A stretch of 64,000 nucleotides of DNA from positions 124,001 to 188,000 of the forward strand of contig JADNRV010000018.1 in NCBI GenBank assembly GCA_015499995.1, given 5' to 3'. The position numbers were made by a program, and so were the translations under genes. This DNA is from Flammula alnicola (Eukaryota; Basidiomycota; Agaricomycetes; Agaricales; Strophariaceae). This document shows positions 12,514-22,632 of the stretch, in pieces; the stretch's first letter is position 1; every line of letters starts with the position of its first letter. Below the pieces are notes generated by a model, which saw nothing but the letters and a program-made list of their open reading frames with translations, ran no database searches and was not told where the DNA came from.

Positions 12514-12600
12514 ATAACAGATTGATCAGATGGCTGATTTGACGATTGCCCACCGCACCCAGCCGCACCCTCATCGCACTCATCGCACTCATCGTGAAAT

Positions 12601-13698
12601 ATGCCTCCTCGTCTCTCCGATGACCTCAAGGAGCGTATTGTACAGTGGTATTACACAGATTTGAAGACAATGGAGGACATCCGGGACCTCGCCCGATGCT
12701 CAATTGGATTCGTCTACAATGTTATTCGCAACTACCGGGATTTCGGACAAGTAAGGAATCCTTTTAGTAGTCGTGCTGGACGACCTTGCAGCCTCACAGA
12801 CGAGGATCTTTCATTTCTCAATGCACTTCTCGATGCCAATCCATCCCTTTATCTTGACGAGATGCAACAAAAGCTAAACGATATCCGAGATGTTCACGTT
12901 TCTATCCCAACAATTTCACGAGCCTTACGTCGTCGTATCAATCTCTCCCGCAAAGGCATTACAAAGGCAGCAGCAGAAAGAAATGAAGAGGTGCGGTCAG
13001 TATGGGAGGGAATGATGGCGCAGTATACAGATCCTGATCTCTTTGTTGCCTTGGACGAGAGCGCAGTCGACGATAAAACAGGACAGCGGCCATTTGGCTG
13101 GTCAGAAGTGGGTACACAATGCGTCCGAAGAATGAGTTTCCTTCGTGGAGTTCGCTATTCGATTCTTCCAGCACTTACAACAGATGGGATTATTGCTTTG
13201 GAAATCGTTGAAGGTTCTATTACAAAGGAGAAGTTCTTAAAGTTTCTTCACGAGCAGGTGGTAAGTAATCTTCTCTTCGCGCACCTCCCAATATTCTTTT
13301 TCAACTCAAGCCTAATTGGCAGGCCCCTCAATTAAACCCGTATCCTGGAAAGCGGAGTGTTGTGATCCTGGATAACTGTTCCATCCATCACGACGAAGAA
13401 ATTCGGGAGCTTGTTGAGGGTCAATGTGGTAAGGATAATTTTTCTGCATCTCTAATCTGAAGCGCATGGAGATCTCACTTGTTGGATTTCTACAGGTGCT
13501 CGTCTCATCTTTCTCCCACCATATTCACCCGATTTCAATCCCATAGAAGAAGCCTTCTCCGCAATCAAAGCTTTTTTGCGTCGACATGAAGCTCGTTTCA
13601 CAGGTCCTGAGCAGATTCCTTGGCTCGTCAATCAAGCCGTTGCTGCTATTTCATCTGATGATGCTCTTGGATGGTTCTCAGATTGCGGATATATGTAA
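12601..13698 (+). CDS. DDE transposase of element B, copy 1
   Basis: Three exons: 12601-13260, 13323-13428, 13496-13698 (about 322 residues), all phases kept. The N-terminus is a paired-type helix-turn-helix (LSDDLKERIVQWYY, DIRDLARCSIGFVYNVI). A second DNA-binding segment contains SLTDEDLSFLNALL. The catalytic triad sits in LFVALDESAVDDKTGQRPFG, SVVILDNCSIHHDEE and PPYSPDFNPIEEAFSAIKAF, a DDE core of the Tc1/mariner-IS630 superfamily. The start codon is 167 bp inside the left terminal repeat, so the promoter lies in or near the repeat. The frame is intact. The product probably binds the 80-bp repeats in the nucleus and mobilises both copies. Confidence 0.9.
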
Positions 13699-13808
13699 AA
13701 CTATTAAGCATATTGCAGAAGGATGTACTGTAATGACAAACGAGTGTGGAGGTGATACTACGATCTGGGGTATACGATGACGAGCTTGAGCCAGTGAATG
13801 AGAACCTA

Positions 13809-15551
13809 CTAATGATGCTTCCTCTTGATCCTCTTCGCATCAACTTTTCCACACCACTCACGTGAAAACTTGCGTAAAGAGTACACCTGGCCTTCAGGGA
13901 GCCCGGTTAATTCCTGGAGACGCTCGATCGGAAGGGATATCTCAGAGATAGCATCAGGGGTGTAGTGAGCAGCCTTAAGCTTTTCACTAACATCACTGAC
14001 CATATCGATAGAAAGTCCCTTGGCAAGTCCGAAAGAATGAAGAAATTTATCGAGCTCATCTGCAATGGCAGGGGGGGGAGAAGAACCTCGAGGTGGGGTC
14101 GAGGGTGGGAGGCTAGAAGGAGGGGAGCGACGGCGACGGGATGACATCTGCATGTTGGAGGTGACATTTTGAGCCATCATCGTAACCATTGGAACGATGG
14201 TCGAGAGGAGAAGATTGGCCGTGTCAGATGAGCCAGACGGACCATCCGAAGAAGCGTGACCAGGACCAGAGCGGCCACGAGGAACCTTGGCCGGAGCCGC
14301 AGCACCAACTGGACCTATCCAAGCCTGGAGCAACTCAGTCGGGGGAGGGCCGGTAGCGAGACACTGACCCGCAACCTATAGAAGATATCATAAGAAAAAG
14401 GTTTTGAACAATAAATATAAAAACCCACCACCGCGGCACCAAAGGCACCCAAACGGAACCGGTTCAACTCGATATGAGACGCGTCTTTCGTGATGAAGCA
14501 AGCACCACCATGCTTCTGACAGCCCCAAGCAGCTTTTATATCATCGATGGCTTGGCCAAGCGCGACCTGATCCGTCGAGAATGAGTCCATGGAGGGAACC
14601 TTGAAGGTTGTCCGTCAATTTCGAAGATGAAGAAAACGAAATGAGTTCTACATACGCGAGTTCCCTGGATTAGTTCTGTTTGAAGATCAGCATCGTTATG
14701 GGAAGGCATCAGCTACGGAAAATAGTTAGCAATAATCAATACTGGTCAGAGGTATGATCAACATACCTGCCTGCGATTCTTGAACCCCTCCATGGTATCG
14801 AGGTCAAAAGTAACGCAAATGGTGTTCAACTTTCCCTTGGTGGATCGAACTTGCTGGCGAAGCTGCACCTGCATCATATGCCAGTCGGCATCATCTTGAA
14901 TGACAGGCGCTCGAGCTTTCCCTCCGCTGACAAATGCAAGTAAAGTTTAGAGAAAAATCTTGTAATGACAAATGCTTACTTACGCAAAACCAGACCAGGA
15001 GATCTGCATTCCAGGACCGCTCGTTGCTCCCGGAATATATGCACTTTGATGACCATGAGCAGTGAGCGCGGCTGTGACAAACTGGGCTCGAGTCAGGCTA
15101 AGGACCTTGATCGCGTCTGGGGTGTTCTTTGATTCGCTAGTCTTCTTGGGACGCGAGGAGCGAACACTCTTCACTCGCTCGGTCCATTCAAATGTAACGA
15201 GAATGAAGAACTCCCGTGAATTGACTTTGAAAGAATCAATACTGACAGAAGTAGCAGCCGACAAAAATCACGTACGTAGATCATCAGGATTGACATCTGC
15301 CAGGGCATCAGCTGCAGCAGGTGTAGTGTCCGCAGGAGGCAAGGCTTGCGCAGCGACCTCGGGACCTTCAGCTGCAAAGGGTTAGAAAAAAGGAGACACG
15401 CCGGATAGTGAAAAAGTGTACCATTAGTCGCAGCAGTACCGGGAACGATATAGGGGCGAGCAAGGTGGGGAGCAACAGTTGGAAGCACCACGAGCTCGTG
15501 GAAAGCAGAGCCCTGGATGGGGTTTTCAAGCGTCCAACGATTGTAGGGCAT
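13809..15551 (-). CDS. Element B accessory protein, copy 1 (SAM-like C-terminus)
   Basis: The reverse of the gene described at 22633-24375, with the same seven exons. It runs towards the transposase and ends about 110 bp from the transposase stop. The start is taken at MPYNRWTLENP; an upstream in-frame ATG lies inside a likely 5'-leader intron (GTAAGT...TTTCAG). Domains in order: short N-terminal segment, alanine/proline linker, a REFFILVTFEWTERVK block, a W-containing strand/helix region, the WGCQKHGGACF...SHIELN module, a Ser/Pro-rich linker, and a C-terminal helical domain (DELDKFLHSFGLAKGLS...ISEISLPIERLQELTGLPEG). Not matched to a named family. Co-occurrence with transposases in two divergent elements implies a role in transposition or its control (inference). 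Confidence 0.8.
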
Positions 15552-15971
15552 GGAGAGAGTGCTGGAGAAGTGAAAGACGGTAGAAAATGAGTGACTGAGG
15601 AACTGAAAAATCATCGCACTTACCTGCAGTATTTATGTCGAAAATTCTGTTGCGCACAGACCTCACCTATGGGACGGTGGATGGTGCTGGATAAGATCCG
15701 ATTTTTTCAAGCTATGGGCTCCATACTATCCTTGCTCTAGTTCAAATGACCCTTGCAACGCGGTGGTCACTGGATCCATTGTCTTTGCAGGATCGAGTCC
15801 ATTATTAGAGGGTTTCTGCAATAAACATTGAATTGGAAGTCATTCGAGGTGGTCAGCCACCTCAGAGATGGGAGAAGTTGAAGGAAAGGAGGAGATTATG
15901 GCGGACGGAGACGAAGGAGTTGACCGCTGTTGACCGTGAGCTGATTATCTTGAAATCTGATCATGGCTGTG

Positions 15972-16051
15972 CTCTATTGTTTGTCCAGGCACCAGACCAC
16001 GTGACCTCGCGCGGAAATGTTTCAACTTTCACAAAATTATGCAAAGGACTG
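15972..16051 (-). repeat. Element B copy 1 right terminal inverted repeat
   Basis: Inverse of 12434-12513 with two mismatches; followed by the duplicated TA. Confidence 0.9.
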
Positions 16052-16053
16052 TA

Positions 16054-17040
16054 AATGGATACTTGAATATAGACCTCTTGAGCATTTGAGCGGGCATCTT
16101 TTTGTGCTGCAGGATCTAGAGCTTGAAGTTGATTGTCAATATCAGTCACGTTGGGGGTCATTCGGGGACAAATATCACATCACGAAAACCAAATTGAATT
16201 GTAAAAACTGTGGCCGATATCTTGTGAGATGAAGAGCCTAGAAAAAGAGGGAAAATTTGCTCCTCGAGTGAAGACTAAGGTGTATGGACTGCCGGCTCTG
16301 CTCTCCCAAAGAGAAAGAGAATTCGAGGAGAAACTTGACGATTGTCGAGCGCTAAGACATCAAGGCATTCGTTTCAGCACTACTTGGGCACAAAACCAGC
16401 CGTTGAAAGAGATTGTGGGCGATGGCTTGCAATTTGACATGAGTGCGGTAAAGAAGAAGGCGTGAGAGATTTCTCGCGGGTTAAATTTCCGACATGGTCC
16501 GTGCGTAACCTTCGGCTAACTTCTTGGACTCTACGCCTTCTTGGACCAAGAGATGACCATATGGAATTCATATTCGTGTTTTTGCCTCACGAGTTAGGAC
16601 TAACTCACTGTGCAGTAGAAAAACAGCACAGCAGCTCCATGAGCGTGTGTAGCCAAATGCAATTGCGATTGTGGCCGCATGTGTTTGCTCAGATGACGAT
16701 GATAATTGCGAGTTTAGATAGAGGTTACAATGCGCCAGAGAAGGCCAGAAAAGGAGAAATTATCCTAAACAGAAAATAATGAGCAAGTTATCAGACGGAC
16801 AAAAATGGTAACCCCTGCATCGGGAATTTCCTCTTACACCAGTCTTGGCTAAAGAACGTGTACGCAGCTACAGCACACGCTGGGCGCGTTGGCGTCTTTG
16901 TCGGCGCTAGCTTGCGGGCAAGCTTCTGGGCCATTGCAAGGATAAGTGACTTGGGCCCTATCGTACCTCTGGCACAGTGTAGGTTTAGGTGCTGGTGCTG
17001 ATATTACATATTCTTGACGATGATCGTCACAAAACACTCT
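16054..17040 (+). other. Coding-like remnants without clear gene
   Basis: Immediately after the transposon, a plus frame (about 16054-16232) reads WILEYRPLEHLSGHLF, LELEVDCQYQSRWGSFGDKY and LNCKNCGRYL. The amino-acid composition is protein-like and includes a C-x2-C pair. A different frame then continues at 16229-16465 (KFAPRVKTKVYGLPALLSQR, RFSTTWAQNQ). The two are out of register with no usable intron between. This looks like a decayed gene of unrecognised family that may have extended into the insertion site. The rest to 17040 shows nothing. Confidence 0.3.
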
Positions 17041-17049
17041 GTAGTAGAG

Positions 17050-17369
17050 CTCCGTACGAAGCGGCCACCGAGGATATCTCCTCCAACGCCTTGTCAGGCG
17101 TTTCTGGCTCGCAGGTCTCCTACGAGTCACCAGCCCCCACCGCGTTAAACGCCAGGCTCAGCGTAAACTTCGCCCTAGCGAGCAGCAACGCCAGTGACCA
17201 CCCGTGGAGCCAGCAGTCAGCAAACTCAACGGCCGCGGGTCCTGCAATCACTAAAGGATGCAGCGGGCGGTCAGCGTCTTTGACGCGAGAATCAAGGCGG
17301 GTATAATTTAATGCTGCTATCCAGGCAGTCGTCCTCAACAAGCTGTCGGCGATTCTGGACTGTCTGTAA
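17050..17369 (+). pseudogene. SurE-like phosphatase pseudogene fragment (3' end)
   Basis: The frame reads YEAATEDISSNALSGVSGSQVSYES, then LSVNFALASSN and AITKGCSG, and after an in-frame TAA (17304-17306) continues NAAIQAVVLNKLSAILDCL to the stop. The intact gene at 28052-29232 has EAALEGIPSIAFSGASGSQVSY, LNVNFASISN, EITKGCIATVS and NAATQAVVLNKLTSILSCP in the same order. Relative to it, about 30 residues after the SQVSY block and more before ITKGC are missing, and the N-terminal metal-binding half is absent. It is therefore a decayed paralogue, inert as an enzyme. Confidence 0.75.
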
Positions 17370-17515
17370 GAAAATAAATTATAGAATAAAGCCTAGACAT
17401 CTACCAAAATGTATAATCCATTCATGCATTAATACTATCTGCAAATACTCGTAAATCAATATGGTCGTTCGTGGAGAAGGTAGACAGACGGAAGCACATA
17501 CCATTCGCAGTCTAC

Positions 17516-19189
17516 TCATTCATTCCCATCGTCCTCCGCTCCATCACCTTCCGCCTTCCGCCTCTCGTCTCGCCTCTGGCCTTTTCCAAGACGCCACCGC
17601 TCGTTCATAACTTCCACCGTATCCAACCTCTTTCTCTCCAAAAGCGGCACATACTTCAAACTGCGCTTGAACGTCCCACCACCCAAAGGTATATTCATCA
17701 CCCTCTCCCTCTCGTGTTTATCCTTGAACGCCTCCAAATCTTTCAATCCATGCTTCAAAGGAAACGTGAGAGCAGGCGGCGGGTGGTGCTTCTCCGCCGC
17801 CTTCATGAAATGCCGGTCCAGCGCAGCGAACACCCGCGATCGGGTGTGTATACCCTGCAGTTGGTGGTACAGGTCACCTCGCACGATCGGTTCGCCGTCG
17901 TCGGCTGATAGCTTCCCTGAGGTACGCCAGTTCAGCTGCGACTCGTCATACCCACACTCCCAGAGCATCAGAGGAAGGGCATCGGCCATCTGGTACTCGG
18001 GTTTGCGATCCACGACTGCATACTGCACATCTTCGCTTCGGGGCGGTTCCACGCCGCCTTCGACGTTCATCAGTTCCGTCACGACCGAGGGCGGCTCAAG
18101 ACCCGACCCAACGAGGAAGAGCACCGCCATGATGTGCCGGACTTGGTGGTACAAAAACGCACTCCCTACGAGATCGAACACATGCATGACTCCGTTTCCG
18201 CCGTCCTCTCCGTCCAGCGGGGTAACGGTGGCGCGCAGGATCTTGCGTCTGAAACTCGTGATCTGCTTCTGTGCGTCTAGCTTGCACAGGTTCCTGAAAT
18301 CGTGCTCGCCGACCATCCGGTCTGCTGCAGCCTGCATGCGTGGGATGTCGAGGTGGAGGGAGGAGAAGAAGTACTTGTAGTGGCGGTACTTGCAGGAAAA
18401 GCGCGCAGAGAAGGAATCGGCAACGGGTGACCATGCAGTGACGCGGATTGTGTCTGGTAGGAGCCGGTTGAGCATGGCGAGGTAGTCGTGTTCCTGCTTC
18501 GGTTTGGAGTTTTTTGGGGGTATCGAGGTATTGGATGTTGGTTCTTCAGACATAGCCAGAGACCCAAACCCGTCTTCCAGCCGAAGTGATTCTTCCACTT
18601 CTTGTGTCTCCAGTGTCGATTCAGGCGGTTCCTCCGCGACTGACACAGCTTCGGGCCTCTTCTCTTCCGTCTCCCCCTCCATAGGTATAGCACTTCGTAC
18701 CCACAATGACACAACCTGGCCAGCAGCACTCACTCCCCGGTCCGTCCTCCCACATTTCTCCCATCCACACCCATCGAACCCAGCTTCTGCATCAACGAGA
18801 CGCGATTTTGCCAGTGTATCAAATAGTACATTCTCCACTGTCGGCAGTGGCGTTGGTCCGAGCTGGAAAGCGAGACCCCCATATTCCCATCCCGAATAAC
18901 AGAACTTCAAAGCAATCTTCCGCCGAGGGTGCTTCGAGAAATCGAAAGGCTTCTCTTGGGCGTTCGCTGGGGGTAAGCTTGATGATATAGATGGGGTTGA
19001 GACACCGGAAGTTGCTTCTGGAGGTGCTGGAACTGTACCTTCGAGCTGCATGAGCCGCTCAATGAGTCGTTCGCGTGTCCATCCCGCGTATGGGCCCGGA
19101 TGAGGGCTTGATGTAGAGGTTGCTGGCATTGGAACACCAAGACGAGATAAGCTTGAGCGCGAAGAGAGATATCGAAGCCCGATGTTCAT
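17516..19189 (-). CDS. PUS3: tRNA pseudouridine synthase PUS3 (DEG1)
   Basis: One uninterrupted exon of 557 residues. TruA-family features: RRKIALKFCYSGWEYGGLAFQ, then CGWEKCGRTDRGVSAAGQVV with the catalytic Asp at about residue 150, RFSCKYRHYKYFF, EHDFRNLCKLDA, and AFLYHQVRHIMAVLFLVGSGLE. The downstream blocks DRKPEYQMADALPLMLWECGY are typical of the Pus3/Deg1 branch, which makes pseudouridine at positions 38 and 39 of tRNA anticodon loops. A Ser/Glu-rich low-complexity insert of about 70 residues lies between the catalytic loop and the second half. The basic, Ser-rich first 20 residues resemble a mitochondrial presequence, and a second in-frame Met (residue 21) could give a cytosolic/nuclear form (inference). 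It lies between the inverted B transposons but is intact. Confidence 0.95.
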   Translation of the reverse strand: MNIGLRYLSSRSSLSRLGVPMPATSTSSPHPGPYAGWTRERLIERLMQLEGTVPAPPEATSGVSTPSISSSLPPANAQEKPFDFSKHPRRKIALKFCYSGWEYGGLAFQLGPTPLPTVENVLFDTLAKSRLVDAEAGFDGCGWEKCGRTDRGVSAAGQVVSLWVRSAIPMEGETEEKRPEAVSVAEEPPESTLETQEVEESLRLEDGFGSLAMSEEPTSNTSIPPKNSKPKQEHDYLAMLNRLLPDTIRVTAWSPVADSFSARFSCKYRHYKYFFSSLHLDIPRMQAAADRMVGEHDFRNLCKLDAQKQITSFRRKILRATVTPLDGEDGGNGVMHVFDLVGSAFLYHQVRHIMAVLFLVGSGLEPPSVVTELMNVEGGVEPPRSEDVQYAVVDRKPEYQMADALPLMLWECGYDESQLNWRTSGKLSADDGEPIVRGDLYHQLQGIHTRSRVFAALDRHFMKAAEKHHPPPALTFPLKHGLKDLEAFKDKHERERVMNIPLGGGTFKRSLKYVPLLERKRLDTVEVMNERWRLGKGQRRDERRKAEGDGAEDDGNE

Positions 19190-19833
19190 ATATTAACTCA
19201 TATACAAGAAAGTGACCTATAATGAGTCGCAACGAGAGAGAACAAAACGAGTCAGAAGTTGCCATTGGAAATCATTCATTGTAGGTTTTTTTTCATAAGG
19301 CTGTGTACGTACCTACCTGTATCCTTGAATTTCTAAATCAACATGGTCTAGTGATTGGGCCACGTCGTCGAAGTTGACGGAGGGTCTTTGGTCGATGACT
19401 CGATGTTGGACTTGAAGAAAAAAGTTCGACCGAAAGGCAATTGCAAATTAAGTAATGAAACTGATGAGATTAGATTAGATTTATATCGGCAAACCCCGTT
19501 ATCGCTTTAGGATTTCTCGGCATCCACTGTAACGTGCTCGCGTTCCGAAACATGCTTTTGCTTCAGTTCAACACATAGCCTGCGGTTCCTGCGGTCCTCA
19601 AACTCCTAAATAGACGACCTCGAAAGCGATGTCACTGCGGTATATATGCATAGCACAAGACCCGCAGGCGTCCTCCACCGCTGAACTCTGGGCTTTAGAG
19701 TGCAGCGGATAATCATTGCGATCGAGAGCGGTCTTTTCCGTATCCTGCATTCTAGGTTTTGGCCGGGTCTCAGACTTTCTTAAGGACAGCTATGATGCTG
19801 TGCTCCTCATACCCATATTTACGACGACCAGAC

Positions 19834-19840
19834 TATAAAA
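19834..19840 (+). promoter_or_regulatory. TATA box of the BRI3-like gene
   Basis: TATAAAA 49 bp before the ATG at 19889. Confidence 0.55.
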
Positions 19841-19888
19841 AACGTAGTTCTCTGAATCCACTCTCTAACGATCTACCGCTATCCAAAA

Positions 19889-20560
19889 ATGTCAAACTCA
19901 ACCAACCAACCCCAACACGAATCTCAAGTACCCTCTGGAAATCCACCAGCATATCCAGCAGAGGGCTCGGATGGCAAGGCGCCGCCCATGCCCACTCCCA
20001 TGAGCGCCCCACAGCCGGGGATGCCTTCATCCCAACCATACAATTCCCATACCGCAGCCGCGCCCCAGCAGCTAACGTACGGCTATGAGAAGGGTGTCCC
20101 ACAACCGACACAGCACGCTTCCGGCTTCGCGGCTCCATCGACGAGGGGCGGGCCTGCTCCACACATGCAGGGGAACATTTCTGATATCGGAGCACAGTAT
20201 CAGGCTGAACGTGCGTAGTGTCCTTCGTTGCATGAGGTGAAATAAACGCTAAACTACCTGTCTATCGATAGTGTTCGCACGTTGTGCGCGGGGCGATCAC
20301 CAGTGGACAACGAAGTTTGGAATGTGTGGGATTGTCACAGCTATCGTACGTCTCTTATTTGCGTCGCATCCTTCATGGATATCCATTCTTATTTCGCAAT
20401 TTCAACAGTGCTGCTTCCCCATCGGACTTATATGTTTATTGTGCGTTTTATCTTCTCGTTGCAGTTTCATTCGCTCGAATGCACTAACCCATACCCCCTG
20501 ATTTATAGCTTGGACACAGACCAAGAATGCTCTCGCTGCGGGGTGCGGATGTATCCGTAG
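19889..20560 (+). CDS. BRI3/LITAF-like small zinc-ribbon membrane protein
   Basis: Four exons with consistent phases: 19889-20210, 20272-20345, 20409-20440, 20509-20560 (159 residues). The first 105 residues are proline-, glutamine- and glycine-rich and probably disordered. The C-terminus reads FARCARGDHQWTTKFGMCGI, a hydrophobic VTAI-CCFPIGLICLF segment, then DQECSRCGVRMYP. Two cysteine knuckles around a short hydrophobic stretch that enters but need not cross the membrane is the layout of brain protein I3 and related LITAF-domain proteins. These sit on endosomal or lysosomal membranes in other eukaryotes. The exact fungal role is unknown. A good TATA box precedes it. Confidence 0.75.
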
Positions 20561-21030
20561 TTGTCCCCCTTCAAATACCTCTCTATTTCCTGCCTCTATA
20601 ATCTAACCCATACATCGCATCACATCGCACGTTTCCGTAGTTTGTAGAGTCTTATCTGACCGCAGTCGGAGTCGGACAATTGCTTTCATATCTCCCTCGA
20701 CGCGGCCTACATTATATTTATCACACATCTCATGTATCTTTTACTCTTCTGTAGCATTGATGTACTGTATCGTAGTTATCTCGGAATATCCTTGGCTGAA
20801 ACCGCTGTGCTAAAAATAGCAAACAAGAAATGTAAACCTCGAAGCCATCATGGGTTGAAGTGCTTCGTGCACGAAGCAAGACATACAACGTAAGGTATAT
20901 TTCACCAGCAACAAACTCAGTACTACTAGAATACAAGGTACAAGATATCATAGAAAAGCGTGATTATGGCTACTTAGGATTCCAGCATTTTTGGGATGAC
21001 ATAACACATGTAGGACGAGTAGACGGTACA

Positions 21031-21740
21031 CTAATTCCTCTCAGACTGGGCGAGCCCATGACTGCGAACCTCTCCCTTCACCTGCAGTTTGGGGTCGTGG
21101 ATTATCTTTCCGACGAGCTAGAAAAGAAAAAAAGAACCGAATTATTAGTGTGAAGTTAGGAAAATTAAAAACATGAAAAGCCTACCTCCTCAGTCTTGCC
21201 AATGATTTTATTACCAAGGCTCGGATTGACGGTCGGGGTGGGGGCAGAGCTCGAGCTGGGCGGGGCAGTGAAGTCTTTCTTCGGCGGTGTAGGTCCTACA
21301 TCAGCAGGCACAGGGGCAGTCGACGTCTTCGTCTCAGGAAGATGGGGTTCCTCTTTGACGGGCGGGTTGGTCGCAGAGCTAGAGCTGGATGGGGTAGTGA
21401 AGTCTCTCTTCTCCGTTGTAGGTCCTACATAAGCAGGCACCGGGGCAGTCGACGTCTTCGATTCAGGAAGGTTGGTTTCCTCTCCACAGCGCGAGCCGGT
21501 CGCGTCGTCGTGACCTTTGAAGTGCTCGTGGGTGTGGGTATGGTGGTGCGCGCCCTCGTGAGGCTGGAAGTTTTGCGTCTCGCCTTCCTCGGAAGGTGGG
21601 AGCTTCGCGTGCTCGATGGCATCGGGAGAGTAATCAACGGTGGGTGCTGCGCCTCTGGAGCCGGGCAGAAGCTCCTCGTCACTGTGGACGTGGTGGCCGA
21701 GAGAGGTGTCCATAGCTTGGTTTGAGATTGGGTTCGTCAT
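21031..21740 (-). CDS. CsbD-like hydrophilic protein with internal repeat
   Basis: Two exons: 21740-21186 (ends KTEE) and 21117-21031, the intron having a GTAGGC donor and TTCTAG acceptor. The product (213 residues) begins MTNPISNQAMDTSLG and has a His-rich HHHTHTHEH stretch. It then has a tandem repeat of about 40 residues: LPESKTSTAPVPAYVGPT..., then LPETKTSTAPVPADVGPT..., each followed by DFT and a Ser run. The C-terminus NKIIGKTEELVGKIIHDPKL...KGEVRSHGL resembles the CsbD-like stress-protein motif (GK-E...GK...P-L...G) common in fungal hydrophilic proteins. A stress role is family inference. Confidence 0.6.
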
Positions 21741-22132
21741 TGTGATAGTAGTTTACTGTTTGTAATGGATTGTAAAGTTTGTGTTAGAGACAGGTTATAT
21801 AGATGGAAATATGTATGACGTCATGGGCTGTAATGGAGTAGAGCAAGGCTCTCGAAGATATGGTCATTCGAGGTCATTATTGGTCGATCCCTAGCCATCG
21901 TCATCGAGCGAACTAAAGTTTCTTGGGCCAGGCCGACATTCATTCCTACGGGTCTAGCCTGCACTGGATTGTTGAATTTCACCGCTTTCTCTCCAAACGT
22001 TGCACACCAGAATGAAGACAAGAAATCCGGGGAATTGGTGAGGTAGTGCCAAGAATCTGCCTCCTGCCTTTGCTCGAGTTCCAGGATGCAGGCAATAGAG
22101 CAAAGCCCATCGTGGACCGTCAAAGAGTCTTA

Positions 22133-22212
22133 CAGTCCTTTGCATAATTTTGTGAAAGTTGAAACATTTCCGCGCGAGGTCACGTGGTCTGGTGCCTGGA
22201 CAAACAATAGAG
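22133..22212 (+). repeat. Element B copy 2 left terminal inverted repeat
   Basis: Equivalent to copy 1 position 15972-16051, with the same variant bases (GGACAAACAATAG). Confidence 0.9.
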
Positions 22213-22632
22213 CACAGCCATGATCAGATTTCAAGATAATCAGCTCACGGTCAACAGCGGTCAACTCCTTCGTCTCCGTCCGCCATAATCTCCTCCTTTC
22301 CTTCAACTTCTCCCATCTCTGAGGTGGCTGACCACCTCGAATGACTTCCAATTCAATGTTTATTGCAGAAACCCTCTAATAATGGACTCGATCCTGCAAA
22401 GACAATGGATCCAGTGACCACCGCGTTGCAAGGGTCATTTGAACTAGAGCAAGGATAGTATGGAGCCCATAGCTTGAAAAAATCGGATCTTATCCAGCAC
22501 CATCCACCGTCCCATAGGTGAGGTCTGTGCGCAACAGAATTTTCGACATAAATACTGCAGGTAAGTGCGATGATTTTTCAGTTCCTCAGTCACTCATTTT
22601 CTACCGTCTTTCACTTCTCCAGCACTCTCTCC

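Larger units (their letters stand above)
12434..16051. mobile_element. Element B copy 1: two-gene DDE transposon, 3618 bp
   Basis: Starts CAGTCCTTTGCATAATTTTG and ends with its inverse; TA lies on both sides (12432-12433 and 16052-16053), the Tc1/mariner target duplication. The terminal inverted repeat runs about 80 bp with two mismatches. It contains an intron-bearing transposase from the left end and a convergent seven-exon accessory gene from the right end. The second copy at 22133-25750 has the same length in opposite orientation. All long frames in the two copies translate identically, so transposition was recent and the element probably still functional. Confidence 0.93.

Noticed and set aside
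17667..18380. 237-codon plus-strand frame
   Set aside because: Antisense to the PUS3 coding region; a shadow frame.
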